Positions 41,396-49,714 of a stretch of 64,000 nt of DNA are shown in pieces; position 1 is the first letter of the stretch; the number at the start of each line of letters is the position of its first letter. Position numbers and translations under genes: made by a program. The stretch is from assembly GCF_016863615.1 (NCBI RefSeq), contig NZ_BOPF01000007.1:310001-374000 (forward strand), in the 5' to 3' direction. The notes under the pieces were generated by a model. The model worked only from the letters and a program-made list of their open reading frames with translations. It was not told the origin of the DNA and ran no database searches. The stretch is from Virgisporangium aliadipatigenens. Lineage in GTDB: Bacteria > Actinomycetota > Actinomycetes > Mycobacteriales > Micromonosporaceae.

Positions 41396-42190
41396 CTATA
41401 CGGCGGCTCGGGCGGCGCGGTGCCGGCCGGCGAACACGATCGCGACGATGTACAGGACGAGGGCGACCGTCGACACGTAGGCGAAGCCGTCCATCAGGGC
41501 GATGTCGCCGGTGAAGTCGTCCGGCGGCGCCTCCCGCCGCGGCGCCTCGATCGGCAGCAGCGCCAGCGGCACGCCCAGCAGCGCCGCCCCGCCGAACGCG
41601 ACGACCAGCCCGACCGGCCACCACACCAGCGACAGCAGGAACGTGCGTGCCGTGCCGCCGGCCACCAGCCCGATGACGCCCGCCGTGACCGCCGTCGAGG
41701 CCGACAGGGCCAGCATGAACAGCGGGTTGTTGAGGTGCAGCAGTTCGAGGAGCTCGTAGAGGTCGTTGGCGAGGATCGTGTACCTGCCCATGACCAGCCG
41801 GTACGTCAGGCCCACGACGGCGGCGCACGATGCGGCCGCAGCCGCCGCCCAGGCCAGTTTCGCCGTCGCCCACCGGCGCGCCGGCACCGACTGGGTCAGC
41901 ACGAACGCGGCCGTGTCCTCGTCGCGTTCGCGGGCGAACAGCGGCACGCCGAGCAGCAGCCCCAGCAGGAACGGCGTCGTGGCGGCGAGCAGTTCGGCGC
42001 CGAGGATCGCGTCCATCGCCCCGCCGGTGGGCCAGCAGTCGTTCGGGTTGACGCACTCGGGCAGGCCGCGCGCGTCGAGCTGGTGCTGCACCGTCGACGC
42101 CGCGGCGAACAGGTAGGCCGTGGCGCCGGCCGTCACGAGCAGCGCCACGAGCAGGTAGGGGCGCATCAGGCGCAGGATCAGGCGGTTCAC
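41396..42190 (-). CDS. ABC-2 type permease of the YtrA-linked transporter
   Basis: A 264-residue membrane protein with six spans: LLVALLVTAGATAYLFAA, LLAATTPFLLGLLLGVPLF, WAAAAAASCAAVVGLTYRL, two in the centre (TAVTAGVIGLVAGG, LVWWPVGLVVAFGGAALLG) and a C-terminal VALVLYIVAIVFAG. RERDEDTAAFVLTQSVPARR after the second span is typical of these permeases. The GTG start overlaps the stop of the ATPase gene, so it is the last gene of a GntR-ATPase-permease operon. Substrate unknown; relatives handle antibiotic or envelope stress. Confidence 0.85.
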   Translation of the reverse strand: MNRLILRLMRPYLLVALLVTAGATAYLFAAASTVQHQLDARGLPECVNPNDCWPTGGAMDAILGAELLAATTPFLLGLLLGVPLFARERDEDTAAFVLTQSVPARRWATAKLAWAAAAAASCAAVVGLTYRLVMGRYTILANDLYELLELLHLNNPLFMLALSASTAVTAGVIGLVAGGTARTFLLSLVWWPVGLVVAFGGAALLGVPLALLPIEAPRREAPPDDFTGDIALMDGFAYVSTVALVLYIVAIVFAGRHRAARAAV

Positions 42191-43044
42191 GCGGAATCCT
42201 CACGGAGGTAGGCGAGCACGAGTTCCTCCAGCGACGGCCGTTGCCAGGTCAGCGCGGCCGGCGGTGGCGGGCCGGTGCGCACGAGCGCGGTGAAGCCGCC
42301 GCTGCCGGGGCGCACCTCCACCACGTCGGCACCGGCCAGCGCGGCCCGGTCGGTGTCGTCGCCGACGGCCAGGCGGTGACCGTCGACGGCCTCGTCGATC
42401 CCGCCGGCCAGCAGGACCCGGCCGCCGCCGAGCAGGACCACGTGGTCGCACATGCCGTCGACCTCGGCCACCACGTGGGTGGCCAGCAGGACCGTGGTGC
42501 CCTCGGCGGCGACCTCCGCCATCAGCGTCCCGGCCAGCTCGGTGCGGGCCACCGGATCCAGCGGCGCGAACGGCTCGTCCAGGAGCAGCACGTCGGGCCG
42601 TTTCGCCAGGGCCATGATGACCGCGAGGCGCATCCGCTGCCCCGGGGCGAGGCGGCCGACCCGGGCCGACCGGCGCAGGCCCGCCGCGTCGACCAGGCGC
42701 TTCGCGTGGGCCGCACTCCAGCGCGGGTTGAGCCGGGCGCCGGCGCGCAGCGTCTCCGCGACGCTCAGCGTGCGGTACAGCGGCGCGTGCTGCCCGACGT
42801 AACCGACCCGCGGGCGCACCTCGTCGCCGGACGGCCGGCCGAGAATCTCCAGCGTGCCGCGGTGCGGCAGCAGGCCGGCCATCGCCCGCAGCAGCGTCGT
42901 CTTGCCCGCGCCGTTGCGCCCGAGCAGCGCCGTCACCGCCCCGAACGGCAGCGCGAACGACACGTCGTGCAGGACCCGCCGCCCGTGCCGTTCGACCGAG
43001 AAGGAATGGGTGAGCACGGCGGGACGGGGAACGTCATCCGACAC
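42187..43044 (-). CDS. ABC transporter ATPase with altered signature motif
   Basis: A 285-residue ATPase partnered with the permease. Walker A is GRNGAGKTT, the Q-loop is YVGQHAPLYR, Walker B is VLLLDEPFAPLDP and the His switch is LATHVVAE. The signature sequence reads LAPGQRMRLAVIMAL where LSGGQ is usual, so a Ser and one Gly are changed. This occurs in some YtrB-like ATPases and may still support hydrolysis. The start lies inside the last codons of the GntR gene (11-base overlap), so translation is coupled. Confidence 0.88.
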   Translation of the reverse strand: MSDDVPRPAVLTHSFSVERHGRRVLHDVSFALPFGAVTALLGRNGAGKTTLLRAMAGLLPHRGTLEILGRPSGDEVRPRVGYVGQHAPLYRTLSVAETLRAGARLNPRWSAAHAKRLVDAAGLRRSARVGRLAPGQRMRLAVIMALAKRPDVLLLDEPFAPLDPVARTELAGTLMAEVAAEGTTVLLATHVVAEVDGMCDHVVLLGGGRVLLAGGIDEAVDGHRLAVGDDTDRAALAGADVVEVRPGSGGFTALVRTGPPPPAALTWQRPSLEELVLAYLREDSA

Positions 43045-43405
43045 GGTGACGCACCTCCTCGGCCAGGAACGCCTGAAGGTCGCCCGCGTCGAGCCCGGCG
43101 GCGAGGGCGCGGTCGACCCACGCGGACAGCTCGCGGCGCAGGTCGGCCACGTCCGCGACGGGTGGCAGCCGCTCCCGCACGAACGTCCCCGAACCCTGCC
43201 GCGGCTCGACCAGCCCGGCGGTCTCCAGCTCCCGGTAGGCGCGGAACACCGTGTTGGGGTTGATGCCGGTGTGCTCGGCCACCTCGCGGGCGGTCGGCAG
43301 CCGGTCGCCGGGGGCCAGCCGTCCGGTCCGCACCGCCTGCCTGACCTGCTGCACGAGCTGCACGTACACGGCGGTGCCGGTACGGCGGTCGATCCGGAAG
43401 ATCAC
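43034..43405 (-). CDS. GntR family regulator, YtrA type
   Basis: A 123-residue regulator with the GntR winged helix (IDRRTGTAVYVQLVQQVRQA, LPTAREVAEHTGINPNTVFR, GTFVRERL) and only a short C-terminal tail, the YtrA subfamily layout. YtrA proteins repress linked ABC transporter genes and respond to cell-wall-active drugs in Bacillus. A 16-bp palindrome lies 14 bases upstream of the start and is the likely operator. First gene of the operon. Confidence 0.92.
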   Translation of the reverse strand: MIFRIDRRTGTAVYVQLVQQVRQAVRTGRLAPGDRLPTAREVAEHTGINPNTVFRAYRELETAGLVEPRQGSGTFVRERLPPVADVADLRRELSAWVDRALAAGLDAGDLQAFLAEEVRHRVG

Positions 43406-43418
43406 ATGACCACCAATC

Positions 43419-43434
43419 CACTAGTCAACTAGTG
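43419..43434. promoter_or_regulatory. YtrA-type operator
   Basis: CACTAGT-CA-ACTAGTG has perfect seven-base arms and lies 14 bases before the GntR start. AT content and position fit a GntR/YtrA binding site. Confidence 0.7.
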
Positions 43435-43532
43435 AACTGAAGGTACAGCAGGGGTGCCAACGATGCCGTCCCGGACCCGGCGCGGCAGAATCACCGGGTG
43501 CACCGCTCACCGAGCCTGAGGAGGGTCCTCCC

Positions 43533-44108
43533 ATGCGACTGCTGCTGATCGGCGCCCCCGGCAGCGGGAAGGGCACCCAGGCCAAGCGCATCGCCGCGCA
43601 CTACCACCTCACCCACATTTCCAGCGGCGACCTGCTCCGCAAGGAGATCGCCGCCGGCAGCGACATCGGCCGCACCGCCGGCCGCTACGTCGAGGCCGGC
43701 GACCTGGTGCCCGACAACGTCGTCATGGACATGCTGCGCGGCCCCGTCGAGGAGGCCGGCCGCGGCAACGGCTACATCCTCGACGGCTTCCCCCGCACCG
43801 TCGCCCAGGCGCAGGCCGCGTACCTGGTGGCGCGTTCGCTCGACGTCGCCGTGCAGATCGCCCTGTACCTGGAGGTGCCGCGCGAGGAACTGCTGCGCCG
43901 CATGCACGCCCGGGCCGGCGCCCAGGGGCGCGCCGACGACACCGACGAGGTGATGCTGCACCGCCTCGACGTGTTCGACGAGCTGACCGCGCCGCTGCTG
44001 GAGTACTACGCGCGCCGCGAGACGCTGCTGTGCGTTCCCGGCGACCGGCCCGTTCAGGAGGTCACCGACACGGTGATCAAGGAGATCGACCGGGTGCGCG
44101 CGATCTAA
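43533..44108 (+). CDS. adk: adenylate kinase, short-LID paralogue
   Basis: A 191-residue enzyme converting ATP plus AMP to two ADP. The P-loop is GAPGSGKGTQ, the AMP-binding motif is ISSGDLLRKE, and GYILDGFPRT carries the conserved Asp-Gly-Phe-Pro-Arg. The LID segment (HARAGAQGRADDTDEVMLHR) is short and has no zinc cysteines. ATG 43533 follows GGAGGG. The gene is not next to secY or map, where the housekeeping copy lies in actinobacteria, so it may be an extra copy (inference). Confidence 0.93.
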   Translation: MRLLLIGAPGSGKGTQAKRIAAHYHLTHISSGDLLRKEIAAGSDIGRTAGRYVEAGDLVPDNVVMDMLRGPVEEAGRGNGYILDGFPRTVAQAQAAYLVARSLDVAVQIALYLEVPREELLRRMHARAGAQGRADDTDEVMLHRLDVFDELTAPLLEYYARRETLLCVPGDRPVQEVTDTVIKEIDRVRAI

Positions 44109-44165
44109 CCCCGCTGCAACCGCGGAAAGTTTGCCGCGGCGGCACGATTCGCCGACCACAAGACC

Positions 44166-44774
44166 GTGACGACGACCGGTCTGCGGGAACGCAAGAAGGC
44201 GGCCGTGCGCGCCGCGCTCAGCCGCGCCGCATGGACCCTCATGCTCGAGCGCGGCCTCGACGCCGCCACGCCCGAGGCGATCGCCGACGCGGCCGAGCTG
44301 TCGCCGCGCACGTTCCGCAACTACTTCCACGGGCGCGAAGAGGCCATCCTCGACGAGCTGGCCCGCCGGCACCTGCACGTCGTGGAACTCCTGCGCGCCC
44401 GGCCGGCCGCCGAACCGGTCTGGGACGCGTGCGCCGCCGTGCTGCCGGCCGCCGTCGCCGACCTCGTCGGGGACCGCAGCCAGCTCGCCACCCTCATGAA
44501 CGTCGTGCGCGACAGCCCCGCCATGCGCGCCCAACTGCTGCTCGTGCGCGCCGCGCTGGACGCCGGCATGACGGCCGTCGTCGCCGAGCGCACCGGCACC
44601 GACCCGGAACGCGACCTCGCCCCGCGCCTGCTCGCCGGTGCCATCGGCGCCGTCGTCGGGACGGCCGTCGAGTTCTGGGCGCAGGGGCGCACCTCCACCT
44701 GCCTGCAAGACCTGGTCCGGGACGGGCTGGCGCAGCTGCGCGCCGGCTTCCCCTCATCCCCCTCGGAGCGTTAG
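44166..44774 (+). CDS. TetR family regulator of the MMPL exporter
   Basis: A 202-residue regulator. The DNA-binding helices are RERKKAAVRAALSRAAWTLM and AIADAAELSPRTFRNYFHGR, with the RTFRNYF recognition helix typical of MMPL-linked TetR repressors. The C-terminal pocket domain (LLAGAIGAVVGTAVEFWAQG) follows. The stop is two bases before the MMPL start, so both are in one transcript and autoregulation is likely. No sharp palindrome was found in the 57 bases before the start. Confidence 0.9.
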   Translation: MTTTGLRERKKAAVRAALSRAAWTLMLERGLDAATPEAIADAAELSPRTFRNYFHGREEAILDELARRHLHVVELLRARPAAEPVWDACAAVLPAAVADLVGDRSQLATLMNVVRDSPAMRAQLLLVRAALDAGMTAVVAERTGTDPERDLAPRLLAGAIGAVVGTAVEFWAQGRTSTCLQDLVRDGLAQLRAGFPSSPSER

Positions 44775-44776
44775 AG

Positions 44777-46921
44777 ATGGCCACGTTGCTGTACCGGCTG
44801 GGCCGGTTCGCGTTCCACCGGCGCTGGCCGGTGACGATCGCCTGGCTCGCCGTCCTGGTGGCCGTCGGCGCCGGTGCGGCGTTCCTGTCGAAGCCGACGT
44901 CGGGGGCGTTCAGCATCCCGGGCACGCCGGCGCAGGAGGCCATCGACCTGCTCAAGGAGCGCTTCCCGCAGGTGTCCGCCGGCGGCGCCACCGCCCGGGT
45001 GGTGTTCGCGGCCCCGGACGGGCGGCTCACCGACCCGGCCCGCGCCGCCGCCGTCGCGCAGGCCGTCGCCGACCTGAAGGCCGCCCCGCAGGTGGCCGCC
45101 GTGACCGACCCGGCCCGCGCCACCAACCAGGCCGGCACCGTCGGGTACGCGCAGGTCACCTACACCGTTCAGGCGAACGCCCTCACCGACGCCGCGCGGG
45201 ACGCGTTGGACGCGGCCGTCGCCAAGGCGCGCAGCGGCGGCCTGACCGTGGAGGTCGGCGGCGACGCCGTCCGGCAGCAGCCGCACACCGGCGCCGGTGA
45301 GGCGATCGGGATCGTCGTCGCGGCGATCGTGCTCGTGGTGACGTTCGGGTCGCTGCTGGCGGCCGGGCTGCCACTGGCCACCGCCCTGCTCGGCATCGGC
45401 ATCGGCGTGGGCGCGATCACCGCCGCGACCCGCTTCTTCGACCTCTCCTCGACGACGCCGACCCTGGCGACCATGCTCGGGCTGGCCGTCGCCATCGACT
45501 ACGCGCTGTTCATCGTCTCCCGCTACCGCCACGAACTGGCGAACGGCCTCGCACCCCGGGAGGCCGCCGGGCGGGCCGTCGGCACCGCCGGTTCGGCCGT
45601 CGTCTTCGCCGGGCTCACCGTCGTCATCGCCCTCGCCGGGCTGGCCGTCGTCGGGATCCCGTTCCTGACGCAGATGGGCCTCGCCGCCGCCGGGACGGTG
45701 GCCGTCGCCGTCGTCATCGCGTTGACGCTGCTGCCGGCGCTGCTCGGCTTCGCGGGCCGGCGCATCACGCCGGTCGAGGTCAAGGAGCGGCGGACCCGGG
45801 GCCACCGCTGGGTGCGTTTCATCGTGCGCCGGCCGGTGGCCGTTCTCGTGGCGGCGCTCATCGGGCTCGGAGTCGTCGCCGTCCCCGCGCTCGACCTGCG
45901 CCTCGGCATGCCCAGCGACGGCACCGCCGCCCCGGACACCACCCAGCGCCGGGCGTACGACCTGCTGGCCGGCGGCTTCGGGCCCGGGTTCAACGCGCCG
46001 CTGACCGTGGTCGTCGACACCGACGTCGCCACCCAGGTCGCCGACGCGATCCGGGGCCTGCCGCACGTCGCCGCCGTCACCCCGCCGGTGGCGAACCAGG
46101 CCGGCGACACGGCGGTGCTGAGCGTCATTCCGGCCGGCGGCCCGAACGACGACGCCACCGAGAAACTGGTGCGCGCCATCCGCGCACTCGACGGCGGGAC
46201 CGTGGGCGTCACCGGCGCCACGGCCGTCAACCTCGACATGTCCGAACGGCTCTCCGACGCGCTCCTGCCGTATCTGGCGCTCGTCGTCGGGCTGGCGTTC
46301 GTGCTGCTGACGCTGGTGTTCCGGTCGCTGCTGGTGCCGCTGACGGCGACCCTCGGCTTCCTGCTCAGCGTCGCGGCGACGTTCGGGGCCGTGGTGGCCG
46401 TCTTCCAGTGGGGCTGGCTCGCCGACCTGGTGGGCGTGGCGCAGACCGGGCCGGTGATCAGCTTCCTGCCGATCTTCCTGATCGGGATCGTGTTCGGGCT
46501 CGCGATGGACTACCAGGTGTTCCTGGTGACCCGGATGCGGGAGGAGTACGTGCACGGGGCCGGGCCGCGCGAGGCGGTCGTCGCCGGGTTCGGGCACGGG
46601 GCGCGGGTCGTCACCGCCGCCGCGCTCATCATGATCAGCGTCTTCGCCGGGTTCGTGCTGTCGCCGGAGTCGATCATCAAGACGATCGGGTTCGGGCTCG
46701 GGGTGGCGGTGCTGTTCGACGCGGTGGTGGTGCGGATGATCCTGGTGCCGGCCGTGATGACGCTGCTCGGGAACGCCGCGTGGTGGCTGCCGGCCTGGCT
46801 CGACCGGATCCTGCCCGACGTGGACGTCGAGGGGGAGAAGCTGCTGCGCCACCTGGCGACGACGCCGCCCGCGCAGCGCGCGCCGCAGGCCGAACCGGCC
46901 ATGGCGACGGTTGACATGTGA
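44777..46921 (+). CDS. MMPL/RND family membrane transporter
   Basis: A 714-residue transporter with 11-12 spans in two halves. Each half has an outer porter domain after its first span and the proton-relay Asp-Tyr pair: LAVAIDYALFIVSRYRHEL and LAMDYQVFLVTRMREEY. Conserved loops read PREAAGRAVGTAGSAVVFAG and PREAVVAGFGHGARVV. MMPL proteins export lipids or drugs with proton motive force. Length matches actinobacterial members outside the mycobacterial lipid exporters. ATG 44777 is nine bases after GGAG. The promoter of the next operon overlaps its stop codon. Confidence 0.92.
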   Translation: MATLLYRLGRFAFHRRWPVTIAWLAVLVAVGAGAAFLSKPTSGAFSIPGTPAQEAIDLLKERFPQVSAGGATARVVFAAPDGRLTDPARAAAVAQAVADLKAAPQVAAVTDPARATNQAGTVGYAQVTYTVQANALTDAARDALDAAVAKARSGGLTVEVGGDAVRQQPHTGAGEAIGIVVAAIVLVVTFGSLLAAGLPLATALLGIGIGVGAITAATRFFDLSSTTPTLATMLGLAVAIDYALFIVSRYRHELANGLAPREAAGRAVGTAGSAVVFAGLTVVIALAGLAVVGIPFLTQMGLAAAGTVAVAVVIALTLLPALLGFAGRRITPVEVKERRTRGHRWVRFIVRRPVAVLVAALIGLGVVAVPALDLRLGMPSDGTAAPDTTQRRAYDLLAGGFGPGFNAPLTVVVDTDVATQVADAIRGLPHVAAVTPPVANQAGDTAVLSVIPAGGPNDDATEKLVRAIRALDGGTVGVTGATAVNLDMSERLSDALLPYLALVVGLAFVLLTLVFRSLLVPLTATLGFLLSVAATFGAVVAVFQWGWLADLVGVAQTGPVISFLPIFLIGIVFGLAMDYQVFLVTRMREEYVHGAGPREAVVAGFGHGARVVTAAALIMISVFAGFVLSPESIIKTIGFGLGVAVLFDAVVVRMILVPAVMTLLGNAAWWLPAWLDRILPDVDVEGEKLLRHLATTPPAQRAPQAEPAMATVDM

Positions 46922-46939
46922 CTGAGTCATACATACGTT
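46911..46939 (+). promoter_or_regulatory. strong promoter with internal MarR-type palindrome
   Basis: TTGACA (46911-46916), 17-base spacer, TACGTT (46934-46939), then six bases to ATG 46946. This is a near-consensus primary sigma promoter for a leaderless transcript. The spacer holds TGACTGAGTCA, a perfect 11-bp palindrome (46919-46929), likely the site of the MarR protein encoded in the same operon. Confidence 0.75.
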
Positions 46940-46945
46940 GAGGGC

Positions 46946-47344
46946 ATGAGCGAGAAGATCGAACTCAGGCTGAAGATCGACAACTGGGACGAGAAGCCGT
47001 ACCGGGAGCTGGCCGACGGCACGAAGTTCGCCCGGGCGCAGGTGGCCCTCAGCGACCCCACCGGTGCCGTCGAGTCCGCCGCGTACGAGGGGCTGCTCTA
47101 CTACGCGGCCGACGGCACCAGCAGTTACGTCACGCTGATGGCGCTGTCCGGCACGTTCGGCGGGCGCGCCGGCAGCCTCGTCCTGCGCGGCAACGGCAGC
47201 TACGACGGGACCACGGCCACCGGCCGGATGACGGTCGTGCCGGGCTCCGGGACGGGTGGGCTCGCCGGCGTCACGGGCACCGCCACCAGCGTCTCCACGC
47301 ACGCCGACTACCCGTTCATGCCGCTCACCCTCGAAATCGCATGA
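46946..47344 (+). CDS. DUF3224 family protein
   Basis: A 132-residue beta-rich protein of the DUF3224 family, which forms a small barrel with no known reaction. Recognisable parts are ELADGTKFARAQVALSDPTG, then GLLYYAADGTSSYVTLMALS and GSYDGTTATGRMTVVPGSGT. It has no signal peptide. Its start is leaderless behind a near-consensus promoter, and it overlaps the MarR gene (ATGA). In many actinobacteria DUF3224 genes sit next to stress or efflux regulators, but no mechanism is known. Confidence 0.85.
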   Translation: MSEKIELRLKIDNWDEKPYRELADGTKFARAQVALSDPTGAVESAAYEGLLYYAADGTSSYVTLMALSGTFGGRAGSLVLRGNGSYDGTTATGRMTVVPGSGTGGLAGVTGTATSVSTHADYPFMPLTLEIA

Positions 47345-47907
47345 ACGGTGGCATGACCGACGTGGATCGGGTCGGCAACGTGCTCGGGGCGCTCGCCCTG
47401 TCCGTCACCGACCTCACGGCGGCGGCCATCACCGACGACACCGGACACGCGCCGTCGGCCGCCGCCGCCCTGTCGGCCCTGCACCAGTTCCTCGACCGGC
47501 CGACCGTCGACCGGCTGCGCCAGGTGCTCGGCCTCACCCACTCCGGCGCCGTGCGGCTCGTCGACCGGCTCGACGCCGCCGGGCTCGTGGTGCGCGAGGC
47601 CGGGCCGGACAGTCGTTCGCGGGCCGTCGTGCTGACCGACAAGGGCCGCGCGGCCGCCGTCCGGGTCACCGCCGCGCGGACCGCCGCCCTCGGTGCCGCC
47701 CTGGCCTCCTTCTCCGCGGGGGAACGCCAGACGCTGCACACCCTGCTGAGCAGGCTGATGGCCGGGGTCGTCGAGGCGAAGGACGGCGGCGCCTGGATCT
47801 GCCGGCTCTGCGACGTCCAGGCGTGCGGCCGCACGGAGGGCCACTGCCCCACGGCCAACGCCGCCGCCGCGAAATATCCGGATGCGCCGCGCTTCCCGCG
47901 CCGGTAA
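47341..47907 (+). CDS. MarR family transcriptional regulator
   Basis: A 188-residue winged-helix regulator. HQFLDRPTVDRLRQVLGLTH and SGAVRLVDRLDAAGLV form the DNA-binding part, with the wing at DSRSRAVVLTDKGR. A C-terminal extension carries a Cys cluster (WICRLCDVQACG, EGHCP), which could bind zinc or act as a redox switch. ATG 47341 overlaps the DUF3224 stop. The palindrome in the promoter at 46911 is the probable operator, giving autoregulation of the operon. Confidence 0.9.
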   Translation: MNGGMTDVDRVGNVLGALALSVTDLTAAAITDDTGHAPSAAAALSALHQFLDRPTVDRLRQVLGLTHSGAVRLVDRLDAAGLVVREAGPDSRSRAVVLTDKGRAAAVRVTAARTAALGAALASFSAGERQTLHTLLSRLMAGVVEAKDGGAWICRLCDVQACGRTEGHCPTANAAAAKYPDAPRFPRR

Positions 47908-47916
47908 AGATGCGGC

Positions 47917-48432
47917 GTGCTGGATATCCGCAGCGAAGAGCCCGGTGACCGGGAGCGGGTGCGGGCCGTCGTGCTCGCGGCGTTCGGGGAGACCCGCGTG
48001 GCCGATCTCGCCGAGGCGCTGCCGCCCGGCCCGTCCCTGGTGGCCGTCGAGGACGACCGCATCGTCGGGCACGTGCGGCTCTCCCCGTCCTGGGTGGACG
48101 CGCCGCGCCGACTCGTCGACACGCTGGTGCTGAGCCCGTTGAGCGTGCTGCCCGGGCGGCAGAGGCGGGGGATCGGCGCGGCACTCGTGCGGGCCGCCCT
48201 CGCCGCCGCCGAGAAGGCCGGCGCGCCGCAGGTGTTCCTGGAGGGACACCCCGGCTACTACCCGCGCTTCGGCTTCGGGCCCGGCCGCGACCTCGGCTTC
48301 ACGCCGCCGTCGACGCGCATCCCGGACCCGGCGTTCCAGGTGGTGACGCTTGCGGCCGACGAGCCGTGGATGCGCGGCGCCCTCGTGTACAACGACGTCT
48401 TCTGGCGCCACGACTGCGTCGGCCTGCGCTAG
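47917..48432 (+). CDS. GNAT family N-acetyltransferase
   Basis: A 171-residue acetyltransferase close to the group with SVLPGRQRRGIGAALVRAAL as the acetyl-CoA loop and VFLEGHPGYYPRFGFGPG as the late strand pair. The first strand (LDIRSEEPGDRERVRAVV) is typical. The substrate is unknown. It begins nine bases after the MarR stop and is probably the last gene of the same operon. The last four bases overlap the convergent hydrolase gene. Confidence 0.87.
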   Translation: MLDIRSEEPGDRERVRAVVLAAFGETRVADLAEALPPGPSLVAVEDDRIVGHVRLSPSWVDAPRRLVDTLVLSPLSVLPGRQRRGIGAALVRAALAAAEKAGAPQVFLEGHPGYYPRFGFGPGRDLGFTPPSTRIPDPAFQVVTLAADEPWMRGALVYNDVFWRHDCVGLR

Positions 48433-49640
48433 ATCCCGGCGACGAACTCCCGCAGCCGCCGCCAGGCGTCCTCCCGCGCGAACGCCGTCGCCTCCGGCGT
48501 GCCCCCGTTGTCGAACAGCACCCCCGGCCCCGGCAGCACCGAGACGGTGGTCGGCGAGTACGGCGGCGCCGCGATGAGATGCCCCGCACCGGGGTACACC
48601 ACGTTCTCGTGCGGGCGCCCGTGCGCGGCCAGCCGCGCGGCGGCGATCTCGTGGAACTCCGGCCCGTAGCCCTGATCGTCCTCTGTGGACAGCAGCAGCA
48701 CCGGCCCGTTGATCCGTTCGACCGGGATGGTGGCCGCCTCGCGCGTCGGCAGCTCCAGCGCGGGCCGGAACACCGCGCGCAGCGTCGCCGGCGCCCCCTC
48801 CGCGACGGCGTCGCGCACCTCGTCGGCCACGACGTGCGGCAGGTACGGCACCGGCTCGCCGCCCAGCGTCCAGCCGGCGACCGGCGTGCTCACGATGTCG
48901 AGGAACGACCCGAGCGTGAAGTCGGCCCCCTGCGTCACGACCCCGCTGCCGACGACGCTCACGACGCCGCGCACCGCCGGGAAGTGCGCGCCCACCAGCA
49001 GCGCCGCCTCGCCGCCCTTGGAACCGCCGGCCACCACCACCCGGGACGGGTCCACCCGCGGGTGCGCGGCGAGCCGGTCGACGGCCCGGGCGAGGTACTC
49101 CAGCGGCACGTCGACCAGCGCCGGCGGCAGCCCCGCGGCGCCGAAGTAGGCCAGTGCCACCACGACGAAGCCGTGCCGGGCGAGCAGGGCCGCGTCGGTG
49201 TCGTGCAGCCCGCCCTCGGAGCCGCCGAGCAGCAGCACACCGGGCAGCCCGGTGGCGTCACCGGCCGGCTCGTAGCAGACGCCGACCGAGCCGTCACCGA
49301 GGTCGCTGCGATGAAGCCCGTCGGGGACGCGTAGCCGTTCGACATGAACGACGGCGACCGGGGCGGCGTCGACCTCGGCGACCAGGGTGAGCACGTCGGG
49401 CGTCGCGATCGGGGCGTCGGCGTCGGGGGTCATCGACGTGATCAGCCGCATCGGACGCTCCGGCACGACGGTCCCGTCCGCCCCGGCGGTGAACGTCTCC
49501 ACCGCGCCCCACGGCGTCCCGGTCGGGTCGGTCTGCGACGCGCGCATGGTGACGGCGGCGCCGGCCGGCAGCCCGTCGACGACGATCGTCAACGCCTCGT
49601 CGAACGCGGGCCGAGGCGGGGAAACCGTGATACGCGGCAT
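48429..49640 (-). CDS. acyl-CoA thioester hydrolase/BAAT-family protein
   Basis: A 403-residue protein with two domains as in bile-acid CoA:amino acid N-acyltransferases and acyl-CoA thioesterases. An N-terminal beta-sandwich (about 1-110) contains VDGLPAGAAVTMRA, and an alpha/beta hydrolase domain follows. The nucleophile is S207 in VVAGGSKGGEAALL, where mammalian acyltransferases use Cys, so hydrolysis is more likely. The triad is completed by Asp near STEDDQGYG and His in YPGAGHLIAAPPY. It has no signal peptide. It stands alone between divergent PadR and convergent GNAT genes. Confidence 0.87.
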   Translation of the reverse strand: MPRITVSPPRPAFDEALTIVVDGLPAGAAVTMRASQTDPTGTPWGAVETFTAGADGTVVPERPMRLITSMTPDADAPIATPDVLTLVAEVDAAPVAVVHVERLRVPDGLHRSDLGDGSVGVCYEPAGDATGLPGVLLLGGSEGGLHDTDAALLARHGFVVVALAYFGAAGLPPALVDVPLEYLARAVDRLAAHPRVDPSRVVVAGGSKGGEAALLVGAHFPAVRGVVSVVGSGVVTQGADFTLGSFLDIVSTPVAGWTLGGEPVPYLPHVVADEVRDAVAEGAPATLRAVFRPALELPTREAATIPVERINGPVLLLSTEDDQGYGPEFHEIAAARLAAHGRPHENVVYPGAGHLIAAPPYSPTTVSVLPGPGVLFDNGGTPEATAFAREDAWRRLREFVAGI

Positions 49641-49689
49641 GCGAGCACGCTACGGCACCCCACCGACAAGCTAGGTTTCGGCACTACCT

Positions 49690-49706
49690 AGATAGCTGTG
49701 CTATCT
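49690..49706. promoter_or_regulatory. PadR operator at a leaderless promoter
   Basis: AGATAGC-TGT-GCTATCT has perfect seven-base arms. A second inverted repeat (CTAGGT at 49671 and ACCTAG at 49686) overlaps it. TATCTT (49702-49707) is a probable -10 box seven bases before GTG 49715, so bound repressor would cover the promoter. Confidence 0.65.
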
Positions 49707-49714
49707 TCCTCCGC

